From assembly GCF_016411825.1 (NCBI RefSeq), contig NZ_JAEKMH010000003.1, positions 124,001-188,000 on the forward strand: 64,000 nucleotides of DNA, given 5' to 3'. This DNA is from Devosia sediminis. Lineage in GTDB: Bacteria; Pseudomonadota; Alphaproteobacteria; Rhizobiales; Devosiaceae. The translations under genes were made by a program, and so were the position numbers. The number at the start of each line of letters is the position of its first letter. The first letter of the stretch is position 1. Shown here piece after piece: positions 1 to 8,862 of this stretch. Under the pieces are notes generated by a model, which saw nothing but the letters and a program-made list of their open reading frames with translations, was not told the origin of the DNA and searched no databases.

Positions 1-126
1 CTGGTTGGCGCCCTTGCCGCCGGGCGCCATGGAAAAGGTACCCCCGGCCACGGTTTCACCGGGCTTGGGCAGGCGGGAGACGGTGCCGATCTGGTCGAGA
101 TTGGTGGAGCCGAAGACGGTGATCAT
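1..126 (-). CDS. PfkB-family sugar kinase, ribokinase-like (N-terminal fragment)
   Basis: Only the first 42 codons lie in the window; the gene runs off the left edge. The translation begins MITVFGSTNLDQIGTVSRLP and contains GGKGANQ at about residues 36-42, the first PfkB signature, which forms part of the sugar-binding site in ribokinases. Ribokinase phosphorylates D-ribose at O5 in the cytoplasm; a related nucleoside or sugar kinase cannot be excluded without the C-terminal half. The ATG overlaps the TGA of the upstream DUF1697 gene (ATGA), so the two are probably co-transcribed and translationally coupled. Confidence 0.8.
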   Translation of the reverse strand, partial: MITVFGSTNLDQIGTVSRLPKPGETVAGGTFSMAPGGKGANQ

Positions 127-677
127 TTCAGAATCTTCTCGATCGTGTTCCAGTTGCGCATGGTGTCGAGATTGCCTTTGCCGATCTTCTGGTAAAGCGG
201 TTTCAGCACCTCTTCCACATGCTCGGTATAGCGGCCATTGGGCTGCTTGTAGGCGGCAATGTAGACGTCGCGCGCATCCACGCGCAAAATCTCGGTATCC
301 CCCGGCCGGCTCTCGATCGTCACGCCCTTGGGCAGGTCCGCGTCGAACATGATGATATGCCGCGTCAGGTCGGCTTCGGGGTCGAGCGTGCCGAAGGGAT
401 TGCCCTTGAGCATGGCGTCCATCTCCTGTTCGGAGCGGAGAACGACGCCGACCTTGAAGCCAAAGGCGTCGGAAATGGCTTTTTCGATTCTGGCCTTGAC
501 GGCTTCGGCGCTGCCCTCGCCGGTGAGCCGGACATTGCCGCTGGCCAGCACCGTCTTGACGTCGGTGAAGCCGGCTTCCTCGAGGCAGGCCTTGAGCTCG
601 GCCATCTTCATCTGCCGCTTGCCCAGGTTAATGCCGCGCAGGAAGACGCCCCAGAGGTGCTTGGTGCCCTGGCTCAT
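123..677 (-). CDS. DUF1697 family protein
   Basis: The 184-residue product has the typical DUF1697 opening, GVFLRGINLGKRQMKMAELK near residues 10-29, followed by FTDVKTVLASGNV. This is a compact two-domain cytoplasmic family of about 180 residues with no established reaction; length and N-terminal motif agree with the family. It is the middle gene of a leftward set: its ATG overlaps the stop of the YdeI-like gene by ATGA and its own stop overlaps the kinase start in the same way. No signal peptide or membrane segment is visible. The family call is firm, the role unknown. Confidence 0.85.
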   Translation of the reverse strand: MSQGTKHLWGVFLRGINLGKRQMKMAELKACLEEAGFTDVKTVLASGNVRLTGEGSAEAVKARIEKAISDAFGFKVGVVLRSEQEMDAMLKGNPFGTLDPEADLTRHIIMFDADLPKGVTIESRPGDTEILRVDARDVYIAAYKQPNGRYTEHVEEVLKPLYQKIGKGNLDTMRNWNTIEKILK

Positions 678-1270
678 GATTTCACCTTCTGCGGATAAAT
701 GGTCTCGCCGCGCTCGAGCATGGCGACGAAGCCCTCGATCTTCTTCTTCCGGCCCGCCTCGGTCTTCATCGAAATGGTGCGGAAGGTGAGGGCAAAGCGG
801 TTCTGCGATGAAAGGCCTTCATAGGTCTTTTGCGCCTCGGGGCTTCGGGCGATGGCGGCGAGCAGGTCGGCCGGTGCCTCCTGCGTCGTCTTGTAGGCCG
901 CGTCCCAGCGCCCGTCCTTCCGCGCCGCCTCGACATGGACAAGGCCATGTTCGGTCATCAGGCCCAGCTCGGACAGTCGGGCGACATTGTCGCGATTGAC
1001 CTGGCTCCACACCGATCTCGGGCGGCGCGGGCAATAGCGCTGGACGAAGCTATCCTCGTCCCAACTCTTCTTGATGGCATCGATCCAGCCCCAGCAGAGG
1101 ACGGCATCGATGGCATCCACCGGGGTGATGGTCTTCTTGCCTGTGCTCTTCTTGAAGATGCGGATCCACACCTCGTCGGCCCTGGCATGGTTGTCGCGCA
1201 GCCAGGCATAGAAGGCGTCGAAATCGGCGAATTCGAAGAGCTTGTCCTCAGGGACGGTGACGGGCGCCAT
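674..1270 (-). CDS. YdeI/OmpD-associated family protein
   Basis: A 198-residue soluble protein. Family hallmarks are the N-terminal F-x-W-L segment, CWGWID at residues 59-64, a following PRRPRSVWS stretch, and a C-terminal KKIEGFVAMLERGETIYP segment of the YdhG/YdeI type. Members have been linked loosely to bacteriocin or peptide tolerance in some bacteria, but no activity is established and none is claimed here. The stop overlaps the start of the DUF1697 gene, and the gene begins 3 bases after the stop of the arylamine N-acetyltransferase gene, so four or five leftward genes form one likely transcription unit. Confidence 0.8.
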   Translation of the reverse strand: MAPVTVPEDKLFEFADFDAFYAWLRDNHARADEVWIRIFKKSTGKKTITPVDAIDAVLCWGWIDAIKKSWDEDSFVQRYCPRRPRSVWSQVNRDNVARLSELGLMTEHGLVHVEAARKDGRWDAAYKTTQEAPADLLAAIARSPEAQKTYEGLSSQNRFALTFRTISMKTEAGRKKKIEGFVAMLERGETIYPQKVKS

Positions 1271-1273
1271 GGG

Positions 1274-2116
1274 TCACACGGGCGCCTGGTCCGGCATGTC
1301 CGGAGGCAGGGGAAAAAGCCGCGCCAGCGCCGGTTCGAGCCGCTCGTCATTGGGCAGGACGAGACCGAATTCATTGGTCAGCACGGCGCGCATTTCTTCC
1401 ATCGAGCCGATTTCGCGCTGCGACTTTTCTCCATCCACCGGCTGGGCGGTGAATGATCGGTTATGCAGCTTGAGGCGCCGGCCGCTGGGCGACAGCGCCA
1501 CCCGCAACTCGACGGTGAAAGGCGATGCCGTGGCGATCTCTTGGTTGATCGGGGCGATGTCGGCTTCGCTGACGGCATCGAGGCTGAAGACATAGACCGG
1601 CTTCCAGTCCTCACCGATTTTTGCTTCCAGCGTCCAATCCGGATCGCCGCCGGTGAGGCGGAAGGTTTCGTGCGGCGTCGGCTGCTCGACATCGGCGCGC
1701 AGGCGCAGTGGCGTAGTAAGGCTTAGGCCACCGAAACCGACATCGACCACGTAATTCTGGCCGTTGACGTCGACTAGCAGCAGGAGATGGCTGGGCGGCA
1801 GGCTGGCGCCTTCGGGATTGGTCCAGACGACCCGCGCCAGGAGCGGCCGCACCACAAAGTCGAGGTCCTCGAGCATGCGGATGAACAGGAGATTGTGCTC
1901 GAAACAATAGCCGCCGCGGCGCTCGGTGAGCATCTTCCTTTCGAGGCTCGGCTGGTCGAGCGGCACCGGATCACCCATCAACGGAGTGAGGTTCTCGAAC
2001 GGGATCGTGGCGGGATGCAGGGCGTGGAGCAATTCCAGCGTCGGGAGGGTCGGGGCAATGGAACCGGCAAAGCCGATTCGCTCGAAATAGGCTTTGAGAT
2101 TGACCTTTTCGGGCAT
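1274..2116 (-). CDS. arylamine N-acetyltransferase
   Basis: Transfers an acetyl group from acetyl-CoA to arylamines, arylhydrazines or similar cytoplasmic acceptors. The 280-residue length matches bacterial NATs (about 270-290). The catalytic triad is visible: Cys71 in RRGGYCFEHN, His110 in PPSHLLLLV and Asp125 in YVVDVGFGG, with family spacing. The N-terminus (YFERIGF, then HPATIPFENL near residues 34-43) is also typical. It is the first gene of the leftward group ending in the ribokinase-like gene. The physiological substrate cannot be read from sequence. Confidence 0.93.
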   Translation of the reverse strand: MPEKVNLKAYFERIGFAGSIAPTLPTLELLHALHPATIPFENLTPLMGDPVPLDQPSLERKMLTERRGGYCFEHNLLFIRMLEDLDFVVRPLLARVVWTNPEGASLPPSHLLLLVDVNGQNYVVDVGFGGLSLTTPLRLRADVEQPTPHETFRLTGGDPDWTLEAKIGEDWKPVYVFSLDAVSEADIAPINQEIATASPFTVELRVALSPSGRRLKLHNRSFTAQPVDGEKSQREIGSMEEMRAVLTNEFGLVLPNDERLEPALARLFPLPPDMPDQAPV

Positions 2117-2218
2117 CAGCCACCCTTGCAGCAGGTTTCAAACGACGTGCAATATGGGCGATGACGCCGCCGATGTCACCGGCAGGCCGGACGATTTGGC
2201 CCTAGGAAGGGACTGGAC

Positions 2219-2734
2219 ATGGGTTTGTTCGACTGGTTGACCGGCACAAAGGCAGCGCCCGTTGGCGTGGCGCGCCAGAGTGTGGCAGTCCTGCGCGAGG
2301 CCATGCTGGCATCCAATCGCGACACGGCGCCCTATCTGATCCGCGATGGTGCGCCCCAGGGCGTCGATCTGGTCGCCGAATGGCGCATTGTCGACGCGCG
2401 CTGGTACGAAATCTTCGCCAAGGCCGGCCTGACCAGGGTTTTCAAGGTGCTGATGAAATTCGACGCCGAAAACGGCGAGGTGCGCTCGGTGGACCAGGAA
2501 TGGACCGTGGAATGGCGCGCCGGGGTCCCGACGATGGGGCTCAGCGCCGAGGCGTTTCGCGGGAAGAAGATGGAAGTGAGTTTCGGCTCGGCCTATGCCT
2601 TCAAGGAGGACCTGTCGGGCTGGGGCAAGGTCTACGAGTATCGGTTCAAGACCTCCGAGATCAAGGATCCGCTGGTTGCGCTGGCCCATGAACACGGCTG
2701 GGGCTGGCGCGGCGTCGCCTTCGGCAAGCTCTGA
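2219..2734 (+). CDS. conserved hypothetical protein, 171 aa
   Basis: No family recognised. The protein starts MGLFDWLTGTK, reminiscent of small cytoplasmic proteins with an amphipathic N-terminus, and continues as an alpha/beta-rich soluble domain (EWRIVDARWYEIFAKAGLT, then WTVEWRAGVPTMGLSAEAFRGK). No signal peptide, membrane segment or repeats. The start is supported by AGGAAGGGA about 7 bases upstream of the ATG. GC-rich third positions match the neighbours, so it is very likely a real gene. It is divergent from the acetyltransferase and followed by a small membrane-protein gene. Confidence 0.7.
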   Translation: MGLFDWLTGTKAAPVGVARQSVAVLREAMLASNRDTAPYLIRDGAPQGVDLVAEWRIVDARWYEIFAKAGLTRVFKVLMKFDAENGEVRSVDQEWTVEWRAGVPTMGLSAEAFRGKKMEVSFGSAYAFKEDLSGWGKVYEYRFKTSEIKDPLVALAHEHGWGWRGVAFGKL

Positions 2735-2804
2735 GCGTGTCCGGACTGTCGCAGGCGCTCCGGTTCTTTGCTAGAGTGTGGAAGCTTTCAGCGGGAGGAT
2801 CGAG

Positions 2805-3077
2805 ATGGAACAGGCATTGAAATGGCGCGTGGGCGGCTGGGGCCTGGCGGGGCTTTTGCTGCTGGTGCCGCTTCTGGCCATGCAGGTAACCGACGCGGTC
2901 AACTGGGGTGCGGGGGATTTCCTGATGGCCGCCGTGCTGCTGGCGGCCACGGGCGTCGGTCTCGAACTCGTCATCCGCTATCTGCGCGATCCGCGCCATC
3001 GCTGGATCGCCGGTTGCTGCGTGGTGCTCGTCGCCGTCCTGGTCTGGGCCGAGCTGGCCGTCGGGATCCTGCCCTAG
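2805..3077 (+). CDS. small membrane protein, three predicted transmembrane helices
   Basis: A 90-residue protein with hydrophobic stretches around residues 12-28 (GLAGLLLLVPLLAM), 37-56 (FLMAAVLLAATGVGLELVI) and 66-87 (WIAGCCVVLVAVLVWAELAVG), separated by a short basic loop RYLRDPRHR. An in-frame GTG 27 bases upstream would lengthen it, but GGGAGGAT sits correctly before ATG 2805, so that start is preferred. No family recognised. It ends 57 bases before the stop of the convergent irr gene. Confidence 0.65.
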   Translation: MEQALKWRVGGWGLAGLLLLVPLLAMQVTDAVNWGAGDFLMAAVLLAATGVGLELVIRYLRDPRHRWIAGCCVVLVAVLVWAELAVGILP

Positions 3078-3134
3078 GTCCGCATCACATGCGGAACGGT
3101 GATGGTGCGAGCGGCGTGCTCGGCGGGCGGAAAC

Positions 3135-3581
3135 CTAGACCGGCGAGCGGCGGACGCGGATGACCACGTCGACATGGGCCACTTCCATGCCCTCGGGGGC
3201 CTTGGGCAGGGCCTTGAACTCCACCGACTCGGCCGGAATGTCGATCATGCGCTGCTCGTCTTCGACGTAGAAGTGATGATGGTCGGACGTGTCGGTATCG
3301 AAATAGGAGCGCGAAGCGTCGATGGCGACTTCGCGCAACAGGCCCGCTTCATGAAACTGATGCAAGGTGTTGTAGATTGTCGCGAGCGAGACGTTGACAT
3401 TGGCCATGCCGGCTTCGCCATGCAACTGCTCGGCGCTGACATGGCGATGCGGGCCGCCGAACAGCAGTTCGGCCAGCGCCACGCGTTGCCTGGTGGGCCG
3501 GAGACCGGCCATCCGCAGGACGGCGGTGAGGCAGGGCTTGCGGGAAGGCAGCGGCCGGGCGGCAATGTCGCGATCGGGCAT
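3135..3581 (-). CDS. irr: Irr, Fur-family iron response regulator
   Basis: A 148-residue Fur-superfamily transcription factor. In rhizobia and Brucella, Irr links haem availability to iron genes: it accumulates under iron limitation, activates uptake genes and represses iron-rich pathways. The winged helix is around residues 18-90 (GLRPTRQRVALAELLF, then VNVSLATIYNTLHQFHEAGLL). His101-103 in SDHHHFY is the characteristic Irr triple histidine involved in haem and metal binding. The CxxC zinc motifs of classical Fur/Zur are absent, which favours Irr. It is divergent from fabA, an arrangement known in Hyphomicrobiales. Confidence 0.88.
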   Translation of the reverse strand: MPDRDIAARPLPSRKPCLTAVLRMAGLRPTRQRVALAELLFGGPHRHVSAEQLHGEAGMANVNVSLATIYNTLHQFHEAGLLREVAIDASRSYFDTDTSDHHHFYVEDEQRMIDIPAESVEFKALPKAPEGMEVAHVDVVIRVRRSPV

Positions 3582-3753
3582 AGGGCCTGTAGGTCTCGTC
3601 CAGAGGTCAGATTTTGAAATTTTCTTATACGTGCGGGCAGGCTTCTAGACAAGCGTAGCGCGCCGAAGGCCTTGGGCCTGGACCTAAGGCTGGCTTGACC
3701 CTGTCCCGGCGCGCCTATACGAGACGGGGCTTGAGCGAAAGCGGGGACCGTCC

Positions 3754-4284
3754 ATGGCCGATCGGCAACACGCATTTGACTATGAGGAACTGCTGGCCCA
3801 TGGCCGCGGTGAACTTCCGGGCCAGGGCGATGCTCGCCTGCCGGCGCCCCCCATGCTGATGTTCGACCGCATCACCGACATCCAGGAGACCGGCGGTGCC
3901 CATGGCAAGGGCCTGGTGCGCGCCGAACTCGACGTCAATCCGGACCTGTGGTTCTTCCAGTGCCACTTCATCGGCGATCCGGTCATGCCCGGATGCCTGG
4001 GGCTCGACGCCATCTGGCAGATGACCGGCTTTTTCCTCTCCTGGATCGGCCAGCCCGGCAAGGGTCGCGCGCTGGGCGGGGAAATCAAGTTCACCGGCCA
4101 GGTGACCAATGACGTCAAGCTGGTCGAATATGGCATCGACTTGAAGCGTGTGATGAAGGGCCGGCTGACGCTCGGCATCGCCGACGGCTGGGTCAAGGCT
4201 GACGGAAAGGTGATCTACGAGGCCGCCAACCTGCGCGTTGGTTTGTTCACCGAAACCCAGATGAAGGCCGAGCAGCTCGCCTGA
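3754..4284 (+). CDS. fabA: FabA, 3-hydroxydecanoyl-ACP dehydratase/isomerase
   Basis: Dehydrates 3-hydroxyacyl-ACP and isomerises trans-2- to cis-3-decenoyl-ACP, the branch point of anaerobic-type unsaturated fatty acid synthesis. The 176-residue hot-dog-fold protein has catalytic His71 in [20 protein letters not shown] and Asp85 in the same block, at the usual spacing. Start ATG 3754 gives [21 protein letters not shown], close to family N-termini. It is followed 89 bases later by fabB on the same strand, the pairing expected for this pathway, and lies divergent from irr. Confidence 0.95.
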   Translation: MADRQHAFDYEELLAHGRGELPGQGDARLPAPPMLMFDRITDIQETGGAHGKGLVRAELDVNPDLWFFQCHFIGDPVMPGCLGLDAIWQMTGFFLSWIGQPGKGRALGGEIKFTGQVTNDVKLVEYGIDLKRVMKGRLTLGIADGWVKADGKVIYEAANLRVGLFTETQMKAEQLA

Positions 4285-4373
4285 GCGGCCTTAATCCAGT
4301 CCCCGACCAAACCTATATATGTGCGACACGGCCCCCAACGCGAAGCGCACGACATGACTGAAACGAGGATGAA

Positions 4374-5600
4374 ATGAGACGAGTTGTCGTAACCGGCATG
4401 GGTATCATTTCCCCGATCGGCAATTCGCTCGACGAGGTGACGGCCAGCCTGCGCGACGCCAAGCCGGGCATCATCTTTGCCGAAGACTATGCCGAATTGG
4501 GCTTCCGCTCGCAGGTCAAGGGCGACCCGCGCCTCGATCCGTTCGAAATCCTCGACCGCCGCGTCACCCGTTTCATGGGCAAGGGCGCGGCCTGGAACTA
4601 CCTCGCCATGCAGCAGGCCATTGCCGATGCGGGCCTTGAAGAAAGTGACATCTCCAATCCCATGACTGGCATCGTCATGGGTTCGGGCGGCGCTTCGACC
4701 CGTACCATCGTCGAGGCCGCCGACGTTACCCGCAAGAATACCAGCCCCAAGCGCATCGGGCCGCTGGCCGTGCCCAAGTCCATGGGCTCCACCGCCTCGG
4801 CGACGCTGGCCACCTCCTACGGCATCAAGGGCATCAACTATACGATCACCGCCGCCTGCGCGACGTCCAAGCATTGCATCGGCAATGCCATGGAACAGAT
4901 CATGCTGGGCAAGCAGGACATCGTGTTTGCCGGCGGCCACGAGGATCTCGACTGGACCCTCAGCAACCTCTTCGACGCCATGGGCGCGATGAGCTCGGAT
5001 TTCAACGACACCCCGGTCAAGGCGTCCCGCGCCTATGACGCCAATCGCGACGGTTTCGTCATTGCTGGCGGCGCCGGCGTGCTGGTGCTCGAAGAGCTCG
5101 AACACGCCAAGGCGCGCGGCGCCAGGATCTGGGCGGAGCTGGTGGGCTATGGCGCGTCTTCGGATGGTCTCGACATGGTCGCCCCCTCGGGCGAGGGCGC
5201 CGAGCGCTGCATGCGCATGGCGCTGCAGAACGTCCGTGCGCCGATCGACTACATCAACCCGCACGCCACCTCGACCCCGGTGGGCGACCTCAAGGAAATC
5301 GAGGCTCTGCGCGCCGTCTTCGGCAACGAGGACAAGTGCCCGCCCATCTCGGCCACCAAGTCGCTGACCGGCCATTCGCAGGGCGCTACGGGTGTCCATG
5401 AATCGATCTATTCGATCCTGATGATGCGCCACCGCTTCATCGCCGAAAGCGCCAATATCGAGGTGCTGGACCCGGCCTTTGCCGACATGCCCATCCTCCG
5501 CCAGCGCCGCGATGACGTGGACCTGGGCTATGTGCTGTCCAATTCCTTCGGCTTCGGCGGCACCAATGCGGCCCTGGTGTTCAAGCATCCTGAGGCTTAG
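4374..5600 (+). CDS. fabB: FabB, 3-oxoacyl-ACP synthase I
   Basis: Condensing enzyme that elongates the cis-3-decenoyl-ACP made by FabA, essential for unsaturated fatty acids. It is 408 residues long, as usual for KAS I. The thiolase-fold Cys-His-His triad is visible: Cys162 in TAACATSKH, His297 in [11 protein letters not shown] and a second His near 334 in [12 protein letters not shown]; the glycine-rich C-terminal motif [14 protein letters not shown] is intact. Start ATG 4374 has GAGGATGA just upstream. In many rhizobia fabI follows fabB; here repeats and a small leftward gene follow instead. Confidence 0.95.
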   Translation: MRRVVVTGMGIISPIGNSLDEVTASLRDAKPGIIFAEDYAELGFRSQVKGDPRLDPFEILDRRVTRFMGKGAAWNYLAMQQAIADAGLEESDISNPMTGIVMGSGGASTRTIVEAADVTRKNTSPKRIGPLAVPKSMGSTASATLATSYGIKGINYTITAACATSKHCIGNAMEQIMLGKQDIVFAGGHEDLDWTLSNLFDAMGAMSSDFNDTPVKASRAYDANRDGFVIAGGAGVLVLEELEHAKARGARIWAELVGYGASSDGLDMVAPSGEGAERCMRMALQNVRAPIDYINPHATSTPVGDLKEIEALRAVFGNEDKCPPISATKSLTGHSQGATGVHESIYSILMMRHRFIAESANIEVLDPAFADMPILRQRRDDVDLGYVLSNSFGFGGTNAALVFKHPEA

Positions 5601-5682
5601 CAGGCGATCCGCGTAGCGGAAGAAAGGCTCCAGTGAGCCTATCTAGCCAATAAGGCCATGAGAGCTGTGCTCGAATGGCAGT

Positions 5683-5847
5683 GGCCCCACCCCTCACCCG
5701 TCTCGCGCTGCGCGCGATCCCCCTCTCCCGCAAGGGGAGAGGGGGAGCCGGTATACGCTCAAACTCGGTACCCCCCTTCTCCCCTCGCGGGAGAAGGGGC
5801 CCGAAGGGCGGATGAGGGTATGTCTCCCCCATGGGGAGAGGAACTAG
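5683..5847. repeat. composite palindromic intergenic repeat, family A copy 1
   Basis: Two hairpin-forming blocks, CCCTCTCCCGCAAGGGGAGA near 5731-5750 and CTTCTCCCCTCGCGGGAGAA near 5776-5795, are bordered by CCCCTCACCCGTCTCGCGCT and GGGCGGATGAGG. The same modules recur in at least seven other gaps of this window (for example 17626-17779). The element fills most of the space between fabB and the small leftward gene; it has no plausible reading frame. Confidence 0.75.
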
Positions 5848-6056
5848 AACGCCGGCGCTGGCCCGGGGTCCCTGCCGTTGCAGGTGAGGCAGTCGCGGCC
5901 GGAGTCCGTGAGCACCGGTCCGCCCTCCTTCTGCTCGAGCAGCGCCATCGACAGCAGTTTGGCAAAATGCTGCGGGTCGACATCCTCGGGCTGGCCCGGC
6001 TCGGTGAAGAGCGCGAGCGTTTCGAGCTCGTCCATGGTCACATCATAATCGGTCAT
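5844..6056 (-). CDS. small hypothetical protein with CxxC motif
   Basis: A 70-residue acidic protein of unknown function: MTDYDVTMDELETLALF at the N-terminus, a C-terminal GRDCLTCNGRDPGPAP with one CxxC pair, no signal peptide and no membrane segment. ATG 6056 is preferred over one nine codons upstream because GAGGGG lies 8 bases before it. It is isolated between two repeat elements. The CxxC could bind metal or be redox active, but a single pair is weak evidence. Confidence 0.55.
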   Translation of the reverse strand: MTDYDVTMDELETLALFTEPGQPEDVDPQHFAKLLSMALLEQKEGGPVLTDSGRDCLTCNGRDPGPAPAF

Positions 6057-6152
6057 CGCTGAACCCCTCGGTTTTTGCCGCAACTGCGGAGACCAAGGGA
6101 AAGTTGCGTGTCAGCAGCAGAACGGGTGTTCAAGGAACCTAAGGCGTGAGCT

Positions 6153-6294
6153 CCATTCTTCTCCCCATCGGGGAGAAGGTGGCGCGTAGCGCCGGATGAG
6201 GGGGTGATTTCCTCAAGTGCCAGCGCCTTTGATGGGTCCCCCTCACCGACTCGGCTGCGCCGAGCTACCTCCCCCCGAGGGGGAGAGGAATAAG
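6153..6294. repeat. composite palindromic intergenic repeat, family A copy 2
   Basis: The left arm begins CCATTCTTCTCCCCATCGGG and the right arm ends GAGGGGGAGAGGAATAAGG. Both arms are nearly identical to those at 33142-33284, while the roughly 35 bases between them differ, so the arms are conserved and the core is free. It sits just downstream of the ThiF/MoeB-like gene. Confidence 0.8.
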
Positions 6295-6298
6295 GACG

Positions 6299-7030
6299 TC
6301 AGTAGCCGATCTCGGAAAAGCGCGCGTCCCTTGCGTCATAGACGAGGAGCCGGCCGATCAGCGGTTCGCCGATATCGGTCACCAGCTTGATCGCCTCCAT
6401 GGCCATCAGCGTGCCGATGACGCCGGTAACAGGCCCCAGGATGCCGTTGAGCTCGCAGGAGGGCAGCGCGTCATCGCTGGCTTCATCCGGATAGAGGGCG
6501 GCGTGGACGGGCCCGCCCAGATGTGGCGCGAACACCGTGACCTGGCCCGAAAACATCGACACCGCGCCCGAGACCAGCGGCTTCCCATGCCGCTCCGCCG
6601 CTGCCGCCACCAGCCGGCGGGTGACGAGATTGTCGGTGCCATCGAGCACCACATCCACGCTCCCGATCAACGCCTCGGCATTGGCTTTGGTGATGGCCTC
6701 GGCGTGGAGGTCGAGCGCCACATGCGGATTGAGTGCCTGGGCGAAGTGTCCCGCGCTCCCAGCTTTGCTGGCATCCACAGATGCCGTTGTGTGGATCACT
6801 TGCCGTTGCAGGTTGGAGAGCGACACCGTGTCCGGATCGACAATGCCGAGCCGCCCGATGCCTGTTGCCGCAAGGTAGGCGATGGCGGGACTGCCCAGCC
6901 CTCCGGCGCCGACCACGAGCACACTTGCCGTCTTGAGCTTCTGCTGGGCCGCGCCACCAAATCCCTTGAGCACGAGCTGGCGCGCATAGCGCTGCGTCTC
7001 GTCGGAACTGAGCTTGATGTCAGAGGCCAA
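6299..7030 (-). CDS. HesA/MoeB/ThiF family E1-like adenylyltransferase
   Basis: Adenylates the C-terminal glycine of a ubiquitin-like sulfur carrier (MoaD or ThiS type) in molybdopterin or thiamine synthesis. The 243-residue product starts L(M)[18 protein letters not shown]; the Rossmann motif VLVVGAGGLGSPAIAYLA and the DGTDN motif of the family are present, as is the LPSCELNGILGP loop containing the conserved cysteine. No ATG fits; TTG 7030 overlaps the stop of the DUF2259 gene and places the start at the family N-terminus. The chain ends at VYDARDARFSEIGY, before the region where MoeB proteins carry their second zinc CxxC pair, and no CxxC is present. Confidence 0.85.
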   Translation of the reverse strand: MASDIKLSSDETQRYARQLVLKGFGGAAQQKLKTASVLVVGAGGLGSPAIAYLAATGIGRLGIVDPDTVSLSNLQRQVIHTTASVDASKAGSAGHFAQALNPHVALDLHAEAITKANAEALIGSVDVVLDGTDNLVTRRLVAAAAERHGKPLVSGAVSMFSGQVTVFAPHLGGPVHAALYPDEASDDALPSCELNGILGPVTGVIGTLMAMEAIKLVTDIGEPLIGRLLVYDARDARFSEIGY

Positions 7031-7763
7031 GTGGGACCGCCAGGAAGCGCCGGTCCGGGCCTTCGAAGCCGCCCGGATAGACCGAGATGATGGCCACGGC
7101 ATTCGAAAGCGTCGTGCCGCCAAAGGGCATGACCACCGAATGGAGGCGATAATCGGAGGGGCAGCCGCGCGAGCGCGGCAGGTTCTGATCGCGATGCACC
7201 AGCCGCGTCCCACCGCTATCGGCAATGCTCAACTCGTAGCCCAGCGGCTGCATGCTGAACCATTCTGCGCAGGGGCTGGTGGCGGTGGTCTCGAAAGTGG
7301 CAAGGTCCAACGTATAGGCGCCAGAGACAGTCCCGGGCAGATAGGCCGGTGCCCCGAAGGCGAGGGTCCGCGCATCGGTATCGGGCACGCCGTCGCCGAT
7401 CATGGCGGCAATTTCGACCGGCACATGGATGCCGAATTCCTCGACATGCCCCGCCGATTGTTCGGCAACGCTCCGGCGCACCGCGCTGAGGCTGGTCTCT
7501 TCGCTCTCGGCCTGGATCCGCACCGGCGTGCCGACCACCCAGCTATCGGTCGCGAGATCGACGACATAGACGCTGGAATAGGCAAAGCCCGAGCCGTCCT
7601 GGATGCCGAATTCCTCGAAGGCGAAATAGCGGAAGTCTTCGGAAAAGCCGACAAAGTCGATCAGCGCCCGGTCGCCCGCCAGCGCCGGTGCGACAAGGCC
7701 CAGAAGGGCGATCCCGCTAGCGGCCAGTCGAGCCGTGGCCACCCGTGCCGCGTTCGGTTGCAT
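7020..7763 (-). CDS. DUF2259 family predicted secreted protein
   Basis: A 247-residue protein beginning [20 protein letters not shown] with a signal peptide ending near [13 protein letters not shown]. The mature part matches the DUF2259 family, seen in alphaproteobacteria as a predicted secreted protein ([20 protein letters not shown], then [19 protein letters not shown], a repeated beta-strand pattern). No catalytic residues are evident. An open frame extends 33 codons upstream, but it lies inside dut and lacks a signal; ATG 7763 has GGTGGAA upstream and overlaps the end of dut by 47 bases. It lies between dut and the ThiF-like gene in a tightly coupled operon. Confidence 0.75.
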   Translation of the reverse strand: MQPNAARVATARLAASGIALLGLVAPALAGDRALIDFVGFSEDFRYFAFEEFGIQDGSGFAYSSVYVVDLATDSWVVGTPVRIQAESEETSLSAVRRSVAEQSAGHVEEFGIHVPVEIAAMIGDGVPDTDARTLAFGAPAYLPGTVSGAYTLDLATFETTATSPCAEWFSMQPLGYELSIADSGGTRLVHRDQNLPRSRGCPSDYRLHSVVMPFGGTTLSNAVAIISVYPGGFEGPDRRFLAVPLGL

Positions 7764-8169
7764 CCAGTTCATCCATTTCCACCAGTTCAACGGCATCCAC
7801 CCGTGCCACCACCATCTGCGCCACCCGCTCGCCGCGCCGGAGCACGAAGGGCAGCTTGCCATGGTTGATCAACAGAATTTTGACTTCGCCGCGATAGTCC
7901 GCATCCACCGTGCCCGGAGAATTCAGCACGGTGATGCCATGCTTGGCGGCAAGGCCCGAGCGCGGCCGGATCTGCGCCTCGAACCCCTCGGGCAGGGCAA
8001 TGGCAAGGCCCGTGGGCACCATGGCATAGTCGCCCGGCGCGATGGTCATCTCTTCGTCCGGCCCGATGGCCGCGGCGAGGTCGAGGCCGGCCGCGCCTGC
8101 TGTCTGCTGGCGCGGCAGGGGCAGGCCCACCCCATGGGCGAGCCATTTCAATCCGATGCGAATGGTCAC
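7717..8169 (-). CDS. dut: dUTP diphosphatase
   Basis: Hydrolyses dUTP to dUMP and pyrophosphate, keeping uracil out of DNA and feeding dTMP synthesis. All five trimeric dUTPase motifs are visible in the 150-residue product: [49 protein letters not shown] and [10 protein letters not shown] at the C-terminus (His replaces the usual Phe of GGFGSTG). The start is GTG 8169, overlapping the TGA of the lipoprotein gene as GTGA, which indicates translational coupling. Confidence 0.95.
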   Translation of the reverse strand: MTIRIGLKWLAHGVGLPLPRQQTAGAAGLDLAAAIGPDEEMTIAPGDYAMVPTGLAIALPEGFEAQIRPRSGLAAKHGITVLNSPGTVDADYRGEVKILLINHGKLPFVLRRGERVAQMVVARVDAVELVEMDELDATERGTGGHGSTGR

Positions 8170-8765
8170 GGCGCGCGCACCACCGCGTAGATTTCGGCCG
8201 GTAGGTCGGCCGCGCCTTTGATGAGGTCGAGCAGCGGAATGACCTGCTCGGCCTTTTTCCTGTCGCCCGAGATCGTCATGTTCGATTCCACGATCTCGGC
8301 CCCGGAAATGGCGATGGTCATGTTGCGGCCTTCGAAGAAGGCTTCGACCATCTGGCGGGTTTCCTCGTCCATGTCGTCTTCGGCGCCCAGTTCGGCCTGC
8401 ATGTCCGATGTCGGCAGGGCGACGCGGACCACGCCGGGGCTCACCTCGGTAAAGGTCATGCCGCCCTCGTCCTGGCCGAGGTCCAGATCGGCGAAGGCGC
8501 CTTCCTCGACAATGGTACAGGTGGCGCTGCCATCGGCATTCTCGGTCAGTTCGCCCTCGGCGCAGAAGCTGTCTTCCCCGGTATTCTCGCCCTCGGCGCT
8601 CATCTTGACCATGGCATAGACGTCGGCGCCCATGACCTGAGTCATGGTGGCCTTGGCGGTGGTGGGGCTGGTGATCGCCACTTCGATATTGACGTCGATA
8701 CAGCCGGCAAGGCCGGCCGCCAGCAGCGCGGTTGCCCCGAGCTTGCCCAGGAATTTGACGCTCAT
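8166..8765 (-). CDS. putative lipoprotein, 199 aa
   Basis: Starts [26 protein letters not shown] is a clear lipobox at residues 19-22, so the protein is predicted to be lipid-anchored, and Ile-Asp after the Cys does not give a confident inner or outer membrane choice. The mature part is acidic ([19 protein letters not shown]) with a patterned beta-rich region; it looks like small lipoproteins of unknown function and no enzyme motif is seen. It overlaps dut by GTGA. In related genomes the place between ubiB and dut is, to my knowledge, often held by coaBC, which is absent here. Confidence 0.75.
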   Translation of the reverse strand: MSVKFLGKLGATALLAAGLAGCIDVNIEVAITSPTTAKATMTQVMGADVYAMVKMSAEGENTGEDSFCAEGELTENADGSATCTIVEEGAFADLDLGQDEGGMTFTEVSPGVVRVALPTSDMQAELGAEDDMDEETRQMVEAFFEGRNMTIAISGAEIVESNMTISGDRKKAEQVIPLLDLIKGAADLPAEIYAVVRAP

Positions 8766-8862
8766 TTCCGCTTCTCCCTTGGTGGGCGGCGCCGGCGCCT
8801 GCCCGATGCCGCACCATATGGGCGGAGGGCGCTTGCGGGCAAGCTCCCGGCAGCGTGCAATT

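Noticed and set aside
3686..3730. fabA promoter TTGACC/TATACG
   Set aside because: The spacing is only 15 bases and both boxes are imperfect; too weak to list as a feature.
5683..6294. CRISPR array
   Set aside because: The repeats are palindromic, few and irregularly spaced with no uniform spacers, so they are intergenic hairpin elements.
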